From positions 1-64,000 of the forward strand of contig CAKQSV010000009.1 of NCBI GenBank assembly GCA_934273635.1: 64,000 nt of DNA, given 5' to 3'. Within the stretch, counting starts at the first letter, position 1; the number at the start of each line of letters is the position of its first letter. The notes beneath the pieces are model-generated. The model worked only from the letters and a program-made list of their open reading frames with translations, ran no database searches and had not been told where the DNA came from. Below, one piece after another: positions 57,206-64,000 of the stretch. A program made the translations under genes and the position numbers. Source of the stretch: an uncultured Alphaproteobacteria bacterium. Its GTDB lineage: Bacteria > Pseudomonadota > Alphaproteobacteria > RF32 > CAG-239.

Positions 57206-57236
57206 TTAAAAGCCTGTTCAATCAAGAACAGGCTTT
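57206..57236 (-). terminator. Terminator after the TatA-like gene
   Basis: An 11-bp perfect stem (AAAGCCTGTTC / GAACAGGCTTT) with a 6-base loop and a short T-run on the minus strand. Confidence 0.75.
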
Positions 57237-57263
57237 GATACCACAACATATTTCAACGAAGAA

Positions 57264-57653
57264 TTATTCCTCAGTCTTGTCCTCTGAGTGTGCTTTCTGT
57301 TCTTCTTCGTTCTTAGTCTCTGCTTTATCTTTTTTTACAACCTTAGACGCTTTTTTCTCTGTTTCTTTAGGCATAAAGGCCAAGTCTTCGGCGGTGATTT
57401 CCGTTTTCTCTTCAGTAGCCTCTGTCGTGTTTTTGCCTTGTTTCTGTTCAGCTTTTTCTTTGGCTTTTTCAGCTAAAACCGCAGTTTTGGCAGCCAGTTC
57501 CTTAGAACTTTTTTCCCACAATACCTTACCTTCTTTAACACCGATTTTAATTTTTTCTTCAGCTTGTTGTCTTAATTGAGGCAATTTGTTGGCATAAAAA
57601 ATTGCCGCCACAACAATAACCACCAATACCCAGCTCCAAAATCCCAAAAACAT
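57264..57653 (-). CDS. TatA/B-like small membrane protein
   Basis: A 129-residue protein. One membrane helix at about 5-21 (WSWVLVVIVVAAIFYANKLP) is followed by an amphipathic helix and a long Lys/Glu-rich acidic tail, the shape of TatA/TatB. The F-x-ANKLP-x-L stretch resembles the FG-x-KLP hinge of TatA, but the hallmark FG pair is not exact. Last gene after the SPOR and M50 genes. AAGGAG ribosome site. It may instead be an unrelated anchored charged protein. Confidence 0.55.
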   Translation of the reverse strand: MFLGFWSWVLVVIVVAAIFYANKLPQLRQQAEEKIKIGVKEGKVLWEKSSKELAAKTAVLAEKAKEKAEQKQGKNTTEATEEKTEITAEDLAFMPKETEKKASKVVKKDKAETKNEEEQKAHSEDKTEE

Positions 57654-57668
57654 CCTAAATCTCCTTAT

Positions 57669-58331
57669 TTACATTAAAAATGAACAAATATAACGTGTTG
57701 CCGAAATCATATAATTTTTAATCAGATTCCAATCTTGCCCGAAACTACCGCCGATAGCCGGAATAATGAACAATAGCAATACCATAATAATTAATCCGTA
57801 TTTATCCGAATTCAAATATTTCTGCGCCCATGGATACTTTATCCAGCTAAACACAATCTTAGAACCGTCGAGCGGCGGAATAGGAATCAAATTAAACACC
57901 GCCAACCCGACGTTAAAAATAATCATATTAATTAAGAACAAGCAAATTAAACCGCGCAGATAAGGCGTGGGGATAAACGCCGCCAACAACAAAAGCAATG
58001 CTGCCATACCCGACAACCACAAGTTCATCACAATACCCGCTGCGGCAACAATCACATCGTCTCTGGGGCGTTGTTTGAGTTTTTTAAAGTTGACCGGCAC
58101 CGGACGCGCCCAACCAAACACAAATCCCGTTTTGCTCAGCCACAACAGTGTCGGCAAAATCACCGTACCCGTAATATCGGCGTGGTGCAGCGGATTGAGA
58201 GATAATCTGCCTTTCTTTTTTGCGGTGTCATCGCCGAGCAACAACGCGGCATAACCGTGCGCCACTTCATGCAGCACAATAGCCATAATCAGAGGCACAA
58301 AAGTCAGAACAATTTCAATCACAGTTTGCAT
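57669..58331 (-). CDS. M50 site-2-protease-like membrane metalloprotease
   Basis: A 220-residue protein with about five to six membrane helices. The zinc motif HEVAHGYAALLLGD near residue 21 and the third-ligand region NLIPIPPLDGSKI near 147 define the compact M50B/YwhC group. These intramembrane proteases lack a PDZ domain; their substrates are mostly unknown. 5 bases after the SPOR gene, 15 bases before the TatA-like gene. Confidence 0.9.
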   Translation of the reverse strand: MQTVIEIVLTFVPLIMAIVLHEVAHGYAALLLGDDTAKKKGRLSLNPLHHADITGTVILPTLLWLSKTGFVFGWARPVPVNFKKLKQRPRDDVIVAAAGIVMNLWLSGMAALLLLLAAFIPTPYLRGLICLFLINMIIFNVGLAVFNLIPIPPLDGSKIVFSWIKYPWAQKYLNSDKYGLIIMVLLLFIIPAIGGSFGQDWNLIKNYMISATRYICSFLM

Positions 58332-58336
58332 GGTGC

Positions 58337-59341
58337 TTATTTCTTCTTAACAATACAAGTTCCGCCCAAAGCTTTAATATCGTTGCACACCTTGTCGGCG
58401 TCAGCCCGATTCTTAAATGCGCCGGTCTTCAACCGATAAAAAGTTTTATTCATATCCAAAACCGCCGATTCGATTTCAAAAGGCAAGTCAGCGATTTTAT
58501 ATTTTTTGCCCAAATCGCTCTGCGCCTTAACCACTGCGGCTTTGTTCGGAGAAGACATCAGCTGAATTTGCCAATCACCGGCAACGGCTTTAGCATGAGA
58601 CACCGCCTGCGCTGCGGGAGCTTTTTTCTCCGGATCGGCTTTCTCTGGCTTAGGTTCCGCAGGTTTTGCCTCTGCGGTCTTCACTTCAACCTTGGCCGAC
58701 TCGACCGGCGCTTTTACTTCAGCCGCGGCGGGTTGCGCGGGCTTTTCTTCCTTAACGACGGCAGGTTGTGCTTGTGCGACCTTTTCTTCTTTGACGGGCT
58801 CAGGCGCGGTTTCTTCAGCCTTTTTTATAATTTCAGCAGTTGTCACCGCAGTCTTGGCCTCGGCTTTTTGAATAATCTTTTCCGCCTCCGGCAAAGTTGA
58901 GCTTTCATCTAATATCTTATCGTTTACTTCAGGCAAATCTTGAGCGGCAATAACCGGTAACTTTGGGGCTTCCGGCGGCGGCAGCAGGTTTTCAACGCCG
59001 CTATCGTCCTTCTTTTCAATAATGTTATAAACACTCTTGTCCTGATTGGGAATATCCATCCCCCCCGGTTCGTTCGGTTGCACGCGAATAGCCGTCTGTG
59101 GACGACGAATAACCGGAATATCTTTTTCGCTATCGGCCTGATACTGCGGTGCCAAAATCAACTTACCGACAATACCCGCCAGAATCACCCCGCCGACAAC
59201 GCCCAAGAAGACGCTTTTGGAGCGTTTCATCTCTTCTTTTTTTTCTTCAATATTTTCAATATTTTGGTCAGAAATCTTCTGCCGAAATTCGTTTAGAAAA
59301 TCATCGACTCTACTGTCGTCATCGGGAAATTCTTTAAACAT
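58337..59341 (-). CDS. SPOR-domain cell-division protein
   Basis: About 334 residues from the ATG at 59341 (GGAGAAGG upstream). A short cytoplasmic N-terminus and one membrane helix (about 45-62) precede a long Ala/Pro/Lys/Glu-rich periplasmic linker. The C-terminal SPOR domain (about 258-334) contains DWQIQLMSSPNKAAV and FYRLKTGAFKNRADA. SPOR domains bind glycan strands stripped of peptides, so they locate to the septum, a product of amidases like that at 21837. Alphaproteobacteria often keep a SPOR gene near dgt. Confidence 0.9.
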   Translation of the reverse strand: MFKEFPDDDSRVDDFLNEFRQKISDQNIENIEEKKEEMKRSKSVFLGVVGGVILAGIVGKLILAPQYQADSEKDIPVIRRPQTAIRVQPNEPGGMDIPNQDKSVYNIIEKKDDSGVENLLPPPEAPKLPVIAAQDLPEVNDKILDESSTLPEAEKIIQKAEAKTAVTTAEIIKKAEETAPEPVKEEKVAQAQPAVVKEEKPAQPAAAEVKAPVESAKVEVKTAEAKPAEPKPEKADPEKKAPAAQAVSHAKAVAGDWQIQLMSSPNKAAVVKAQSDLGKKYKIADLPFEIESAVLDMNKTFYRLKTGAFKNRADADKVCNDIKALGGTCIVKKK

Positions 59342-59415
59342 TGCCTTCTCCTGCAAAACTACAATTTTAAGCCATTTTATAACAAAATTATTTATAAGCT
59401 GTTAATGGCTTAAAC

Positions 59416-60570
59416 TTAAAATCGAACATTAACATCGAAGATACGATTATATTCTTCAATAGCGCCCATATCGGTCATGCAGGCGATGTATTCGCAAATA
59501 ATCTCGGCGGCATCGGCGTCGGTACCCGCATTTTTTATTTTGCCGCGCAGTTCCATCGGTAACAGGTTGTGGTTGTCCATAAACGCCGAAAACAGCCCTT
59601 CCGTAACTTGCTGAGACTTGGCGTCCATCCGCGCCACATTAGTGTGAGTATAGAAGTTTTCCTTCAAAAAGCCGCGCAACAAAAGCAACTCGTCTTTCAT
59701 TTGGTCTGAAAAATCGACAGTAAAGTCTTTTTGTCCGCGAGCGTCGTCACAACAAAAGATTTTGTTTTTGCTAATATTGGCGCGGGTGTTTTCCAACACG
59801 TCAAAAATCATCTTGGCGATTAAGTTGCGTGTGACGTCATAGATTTTCATACTGTCGTCGGCGTGTGGAAATTTCTTTTCAAATGCGTTCAAAATGTCGT
59901 TGATAAACGGCAGTTCTCGCAACTGATTAATACTGAAAAATCCGGCGTTGAAACCATCGTCAATATCATGATTGTTATAGGCGATGTCATCGGCGACCGC
60001 GCCGACCTGTCCCTCAAGAGACGGATAGTGCTTAAGGTCAAGATTAAACTTGCGGTTAAAGTTTTTGAGGTAGGCACTGGTGATTTTTTTGATTGGTCCG
60101 TTATGCTTAACCGTTCCCTCCAAAGTCTCCCATGTCAGGTTAAGCCCGTCAAATTCCGGATAGCGCACTTCCAGCATGGTCATAATTTTAAGCGATTGCA
60201 GGTTGTGGTCAAAACCGCCGAACTTTTTCATGGCATTTTGCAAAGCGCGCTCGCCGGCGTGTCCGAAAGGCGAGTGCCCGAGGTCGTGCGCCAAAGCGAT
60301 TGCCTCGCCAAGCTCTTCGTTCAGGTGTAATTGTTTGCAAATCGTGCGGGTGATTTGCGCCACTTCAATACTGTGGGTCAGTCGCGTGCGATAGTTTTTG
60401 CCTTCGTGATAAGCAAAAACCTGAGTTTTGCCGTCCAAGCGACGAAAAGCGCAAGAGTGAATCAAACGGTCTCGGTCGCGCTGAAACGGCGAACGGATAA
60501 TATTGACAAAGTCAGGATAAAGACGTCCCCTTGATTTGTCGGGCTTAACGGCATAAGTTGCGAGTTCCAT
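59416..60570 (-). CDS. dgt: Deoxyguanosinetriphosphate triphosphohydrolase-like protein
   Basis: A 384-residue HD-domain enzyme that removes triphosphate from dNTPs. The HD metal motif is TRLTHSIEV (His) with ALAHDLGHSPFGHAGE (His-Asp), near residues 64-105; the later VADDIAYNNHDIDDG completes the site. Start MELATYAVKPDKSRGR has AAAGGGAAAA upstream. Divergent from xth. Confidence 0.93.
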   Translation of the reverse strand: MELATYAVKPDKSRGRLYPDFVNIIRSPFQRDRDRLIHSCAFRRLDGKTQVFAYHEGKNYRTRLTHSIEVAQITRTICKQLHLNEELGEAIALAHDLGHSPFGHAGERALQNAMKKFGGFDHNLQSLKIMTMLEVRYPEFDGLNLTWETLEGTVKHNGPIKKITSAYLKNFNRKFNLDLKHYPSLEGQVGAVADDIAYNNHDIDDGFNAGFFSINQLRELPFINDILNAFEKKFPHADDSMKIYDVTRNLIAKMIFDVLENTRANISKNKIFCCDDARGQKDFTVDFSDQMKDELLLLRGFLKENFYTHTNVARMDAKSQQVTEGLFSAFMDNHNLLPMELRGKIKNAGTDADAAEIICEYIACMTDMGAIEEYNRIFDVNVRF

Positions 60571-60637
60571 AATTTTCCCTTTGCAATCAAATAAATTTAG
60601 TATAGATTAAAAGCAAATCGTTTAAAAAAGGTATAAA

Positions 60638-61459
60638 ATGAAAATAGCAACCTATAACGTCAACTCGATTAACGCGCGCATTGAGGGCTTTTGCTCTTGG
60701 CTAGACAGCGCGCGCCCCGATATTGTTTTGTTGCAAGAAATCAAATGTGAGTTTAATGCCTTTCCTTTTTTTGAGATTCAGGCTGCGGGATATAATGTTA
60801 AAATTCTGGGACAGAAAAGCTACAATGGCGTGGCGGTGCTAAGCCGTGGCGAGATAACCGTCACACAAGAAAATCTGCCTGATTTTGCTGATGATAACGC
60901 CCGCTATCTTGAGACCTTGGTACAGGTTGACGGGCAAAAAGTCCGCACGGCGGCAATTTATCTGCCCAACGGTAATCCGCCTTATAACGACGCCGCCGAC
61001 ACCTCAAAATTTGACTATAAATTGCGTTGGATGGATGCCTTTGCCCGCCATGCCGAGCGTCTGGTCCATAGTCCCGAGCCGGTGGTGTTGGGCGGAGATT
61101 TTAATATTATCAAAACCGATAAAGACGTCTACAATCCCGAGCTGTTTCGCGGCAATGCGTTGTTTCGTCCCGAAGTCGTGCGCCGTCTGCAAGCGATAGA
61201 ATATCAGGGTTGGTCTGATGCTTTTTTGCAAAGTCGGGTGTCTAACGGCGGCTTGAGCGAGCAGGGCGACAACGGCTACACCTATTGGGACTACGCCGGC
61301 GGAGCGTTTGCCGCCGATTTGGGATTGCGTATTGATTATCTTTTCTTGTCGCCAAAGGCGGCTGACCGTTTGCTTAATTGTTGGGTGGATAAAACCCCGC
61401 GCCGTGGCGCCAAACCCTCAGATCACACGGCATTGGTGGCGGAATTAAAGTTGGATTAA
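60638..61459 (+). CDS. xth: Exodeoxyribonuclease III
   Basis: A 273-residue AP endonuclease/3'-exonuclease for base-excision repair. Motifs: MKIATYNVNSINAR, VLLQEIKCE (Glu), NGVAVLSR, VVLGGDFNI (Asp, Asn), and the C-terminal LRIDYLFLS and SDHTALVAE (Asp-His). AAAAGGTATAAA ribosome site. The S41 protease gene starts 4 bases later. Confidence 0.95.
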   Translation: MKIATYNVNSINARIEGFCSWLDSARPDIVLLQEIKCEFNAFPFFEIQAAGYNVKILGQKSYNGVAVLSRGEITVTQENLPDFADDNARYLETLVQVDGQKVRTAAIYLPNGNPPYNDAADTSKFDYKLRWMDAFARHAERLVHSPEPVVLGGDFNIIKTDKDVYNPELFRGNALFRPEVVRRLQAIEYQGWSDAFLQSRVSNGGLSEQGDNGYTYWDYAGGAFAADLGLRIDYLFLSPKAADRLLNCWVDKTPRRGAKPSDHTALVAELKLD

Positions 61460-61463
61460 AAAT

Positions 61464-62573
61464 ATGAAAAAACTGCTGTGGCTCATATTGTTTTTGATAA
61501 GTGCGACCGCGCCGGCGCACGCTGACGACAAGGCGGTTTTGCAACAGGCTTATCAGCTTCTGCTTGATAAATATATTGAGCCGGTTGAAATTCCGCAACT
61601 GTTTGAACCCGCGATTAAATCTTTGCAAAGTGTTGATAAAAATCTTCGTGTGGTGCTTGAGAAAAATAGCGTGACCGTATACTATAAAAATAAAATCCAC
61701 AAAGTTTATTCTCGCCCGCAAAATGGCAAAGATGCTTTGACCTGGGCAAAATTCACCGACTATCTGTTGTCTGAACTCAAGCAAATTTCCCCGATTTTAG
61801 ACAACAAAGATTTTGAGCTGGTTGAAGTTATGCTTTATAACGGCATGCAAAAGTTGGATAAAAATTCGCACTATTTTCCCACGCTTGACATCGGGCAGAC
61901 AACCGAAAAACCGCAAGGTTACGCCTCGGGGGGTGTTGACAATAAAGTGTTGTATGTTCGCCTTGGCACGATTAATGATTACACCGCTCAAAAACTGACG
62001 GATGATTTGCAAAAACATCAAGAGTTGAACGGCATCGTGCTTGATTTACGCGGTAACAAAGGCGGCTATTTGGCGCAAGCGTTGCGGATTGCGGACAACT
62101 TTTTGTCTTCGGGCAAGATTATTTATACGATTGGCAAAGACGCCGGCAAACGCAAAAACTATCGCGCGCATGAGGGCGAATTTCATAAAAACGCGCCTAT
62201 GGTGATTTTGGTTGACGGCAAAACCGCGTCTTCGGCGGAGGTCTTGGCGCTGAGCCTTAAGGAACATGGTCGCGCCAAGCTGGTCGGTGCGCAAACTTAT
62301 GGCAAAAATTCGGTGCAAAACATTTACAAACTCGACAATGGCGCTTATATGAGTCTGACGACCGAAAAGTTTTTCAGTCCGCGCGGAATTCCTGTTGAGG
62401 AGGTCGGCTTGCGTCCCAATGTTTGTAGCGAAGTTTTTGACACCACGTCAGATATTGCCGAGTTAGTTGCTTATCCGTATAATTTTATGTGCCAGAAACT
62501 TTCACGCGATTCGTCTTATGATTTGGATGTCGCGCTTTATATCCTTGCTCATCCGGATAAAAAAGAAGATTAG
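61464..62573 (+). CDS. Periplasmic S41 (C-terminal processing) peptidase
   Basis: A 369-residue protein with signal peptide ending PAHAD. The S41 core starts near 165: GIVLDLRGNKGGYLAQALRIAD, then VDGKTASSAEVLALSL with the catalytic Ser and, 25 residues on, the Lys in QTYGKNSVQ. Unlike most CtpA proteins no PDZ domain is evident between the N-terminal helices and the core. Such proteases trim periplasmic proteins, including wall hydrolases. Confidence 0.88.
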   Translation: MKKLLWLILFLISATAPAHADDKAVLQQAYQLLLDKYIEPVEIPQLFEPAIKSLQSVDKNLRVVLEKNSVTVYYKNKIHKVYSRPQNGKDALTWAKFTDYLLSELKQISPILDNKDFELVEVMLYNGMQKLDKNSHYFPTLDIGQTTEKPQGYASGGVDNKVLYVRLGTINDYTAQKLTDDLQKHQELNGIVLDLRGNKGGYLAQALRIADNFLSSGKIIYTIGKDAGKRKNYRAHEGEFHKNAPMVILVDGKTASSAEVLALSLKEHGRAKLVGAQTYGKNSVQNIYKLDNGAYMSLTTEKFFSPRGIPVEEVGLRPNVCSEVFDTTSDIAELVAYPYNFMCQKLSRDSSYDLDVALYILAHPDKKED

Positions 62574-62598
62574 AACTGCATTTTTAGAGGATAAAAAT

Positions 62599-63042
62599 AT
62601 GTCGGAAGAAAACCCCGCCGCCGCTCCGGTCAAGTCCAAATGGTGGCTCAAACTGCTCAAACGTTGTTTGCTGTCGCCTGTCAACACTCTTTTTGTTTTG
62701 GTCGTTGCTTATTTCGGAATAAAGGTTTATGCCTTTGATACCGCCATAAGCGACAAACTAATGTTGTTTGGCGCCATTGGCTTGTGGTTGTTTTGGTTTT
62801 TAGCCAAACAAATTTTCATTTTGTTGCTGATTTTGCTTATTTTATGTAGCGGAGGTTATTGGTGCTATACCTATTCTCGTCAGGAGGTCATAAAATGTGA
62901 ACAGTCCGGCGGTTATTGGAACAGTAACACCAAAACTTGCGAAACCAAGAAAAGTCTGGTTGATAAATTCAAAGATATTTTTGCCAAATCCGCAGCCCAA
63001 AGCGCTGAAAATTCATCAACTCAATCACAGGAGAAAAAGTAA
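62599..63042 (+). CDS. Small membrane protein with C-x3-G-x2-W-x6-C motif
   Basis: About 147 residues from the ATG at 62599 (AGAGGAT upstream). Two to three membrane helices (about 27-43 and 53-95) are followed by a short outward segment with CEQSGGYWNSNTKTC, the same C-x3-G-x2-W-x6-C spacing as in the protein at 573-956. A charged Ser/Lys tail ends the protein. Its stop overlaps the next ATG (TAATG). No family recognised. Confidence 0.6.
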   Translation: MSEENPAAAPVKSKWWLKLLKRCLLSPVNTLFVLVVAYFGIKVYAFDTAISDKLMLFGAIGLWLFWFLAKQIFILLLILLILCSGGYWCYTYSRQEVIKCEQSGGYWNSNTKTCETKKSLVDKFKDIFAKSAAQSAENSSTQSQEKK

Positions 63043-63203
63043 TGAAGTTTTTATTAGGATTATTGGTCATATTGGCGATTGCTTACTGGTACGGACTGTT
63101 TGACGGTGTAAACTTTGACAGCGTTGAAGAAAGCCTGAATAATACGATTGAGCGCACTTCAGACTTTGTAACGGACAAAGCGGTGAAAGAGGCAGATTTT
63201 TAA
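63042..63203 (+). CDS. 53-residue single-helix membrane peptide
   Basis: A short gene starting within the stop of the preceding gene (TAATG) with AGGAGAAAAAG upstream. One N-terminal helix (MKFLLGLLVILAIAYWYG) is followed by an acidic amphipathic stretch. The coupling, strong ribosome site and sensible composition support it being real. No family. Convergent with the lysozyme gene, 2 bases apart. Confidence 0.6.
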   Translation: MKFLLGLLVILAIAYWYGLFDGVNFDSVEESLNNTIERTSDFVTDKAVKEADF

Positions 63204-63205
63204 TC

Positions 63206-64000
63206 TTAGTGTTGGTTCTGCGCTTTGGCGTTATAGGCAAATAAGGCAGTTTTGTCGTTTTTTTCAACACGCTGCGCCAAGTCGGCCGGCAAAATCTCTC
63301 GAACCGAAGTTGTGCAACTGTCTTTCAGCTCCTCAATCAGCTCATGGGCGCTGTTAAACTTGATTTTAGCATAAAATTTTTTGCTGTTGGTGATAGGGCA
63401 GGCGTGGCGTCCGTCCTTAACATAGTCGCCGTTTTTGTCTTTGCGGCACTCATACAAATCTTCCAAGCCGAATTTATATAAGTTTTCACCGCCTTTCCAA
63501 CCAATATCCAAAAAGTCTGAAGTTTTCAAATATCCGTCCTTAAGCGCCATCAAAAAGTACACGCGTTTGGGCACGCCTTTTTGCTTGTTCCACAATGTGG
63601 CGGCGCAAGAGGTCTCATATTTGCTCTTGTTCTCGTTCAAATATTGCAGATAGGTCGAGTTTTTCAAGCCCGTCGGTCCAATGCAAAAGCCCAATCCGAT
63701 AGTGGCAATCATTTCGTTTTTATTGAGCTTGCGGGTAACGTTTTCGGCAATAATCGGGCGCATAACGTCGGCAATATAACGCTGTTTTTGCAACATGGCG
63801 TCTTCTTGCGATAGCTTGTCGCCTTCCTTAACCGGCGCCCGCCGCCGCTCGGAGTCAATGTAAAAAGTTGTGCCATAACCGATAGTCTGCGTGCCGGTGC
63901 CGTCATCAAACGCCTCTGCCGAAAAACCTTCCAACGCCGCCAACACTGTGCTGATTTCGTCGCTGCAGTTGTCCAACATCTTCAAATTGCCGTACTTGTC
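63206..64000 (-). CDS. GH24 phage-type lysozyme, 5' end outside window
   Basis: The C-terminal 264 residues or so of a lysozyme (muramidase). The catalytic region is LEGFSAEAFDDGTGTQTIGY: Glu, then Asp and Thr in the E-x8-D-x5-T arrangement of the family. ATIGLGFCIGPTG and extra Cys-containing segments follow. The frame stays open to the window edge and no convincing start is present, so upstream residues, perhaps a signal peptide, lie outside. There is no phage gene nearby; it may be a self-directed or competitor-directed wall hydrolase. Confidence 0.8.
   Translation of the reverse strand, partial: DKYGNLKMLDNCSDEISTVLAALEGFSAEAFDDGTGTQTIGYGTTFYIDSERRRAPVKEGDKLSQEDAMLQKQRYIADVMRPIIAENVTRKLNKNEMIATIGLGFCIGPTGLKNSTYLQYLNENKSKYETSCAATLWNKQKGVPKRVYFLMALKDGYLKTSDFLDIGWKGGENLYKFGLEDLYECRKDKNGDYVKDGRHACPITNSKKFYAKIKFNSAHELIEELKDSCTTSVREILPADLAQRVEKNDKTALFAYNAKAQNQH

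Noticed and set aside
1..64000. CRISPR arrays, insertion sequences, integrases, rRNA genes
   Set aside because: No spaced direct repeats, transposase motifs or rRNA signatures were seen on either strand.

Overview
The window looks like chromosomal DNA from an alphaproteobacterium of moderate-to-low GC, probably host-associated (gut-type lineages come to mind, but this is inference). The alphaproteobacterial signs are a ChpT-type histidine phosphotransferase, RNase E with a long charged insert in its S1 region, the prmC - DUF4167 - clpB neighbourhood, a dgt - SPOR neighbourhood, an RpoH-class sigma factor and an HpnCDE squalene pathway. Coding density is high and genes commonly abut or overlap by a few bases. 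I found no rRNA, tRNA, CRISPR array, insertion sequence or prophage.

Layout. 1-3.4 kb: AT-richer, lineage-specific small genes. The first product has a segment strikingly like vertebrate serum amyloid A. It is followed by a Cys-rich membrane protein, two tandem paralogous membrane proteins with a 28-codon secreted peptide between them, and other hypotheticals. 3.4-8.4 kb: TetR regulator / membrane-fusion protein / RND pump operon with an AcrR-like operator. 8.4-10.3 kb: two divergent surface-polysaccharide glycosyltransferases. 10.3-14.4 kb: trmFO-hpnC-hpnD-hpnE, tRNA methylation plus squalene synthesis. 14.5-17.5 kb: four-gene operon with a secreted protein, ChpT, a lone receiver and a CheR-like methyltransferase. 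17.5-21.3 kb: rne and an M48 protease. 21.3-26.8 kb: cell-wall amidase, PBP1A, and prfB with its programmed +1 frameshift. 26.7-31.9 kb: hydrolase, YhdP/AsmA-like envelope protein, HAD-like protein, hexapeptide acyltransferase. 32-34.5 kb: esterase, amino-acid-binding protein, orphan MlaC. 34.5-37.3 kb: gltX and cysS. 37.3-39.5 kb: Chlamydia-type arginine decarboxylase plus antiporter. 39.7-44 kb: second RND pump. 44-46 kb: duplicated helical-repeat protein and SlyB-like lipoprotein. 46-54.9 kb: asnS, rpoH, a 46-codon ORF, prmC, DUF4167, phosphoesterase and clpB behind an RpoH-type promoter. 54.9-57.1 kb: an LTA-synthase-like gene split in two frames. 57.2-60.6 kb: TatA-like, site-2-protease-like, SPOR and dgt genes. 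60.6-64 kb: xth, S41 protease, two small membrane proteins, and a GH24 lysozyme cut by the window edge.

How they fit together. The dominant theme is the envelope: hopanoid/squalene lipids, peptidoglycan synthesis and cleavage, AsmA/Mla lipid traffic, two efflux pumps and surface glycans. Stress and protein quality control (rpoH, clpB, M48, S41, M50) and translation (three tRNA synthetases, prfB with its methyltransferase prmC, trmFO) form the other two groups. The arginine decarboxylase/antiporter pair suggests acid survival or arginine capture in a host. The least explained parts are the serum-amyloid-like locus at the left end, the ChpT-receiver-CheR operon, and the duplicated helical protein near 44-45 kb.
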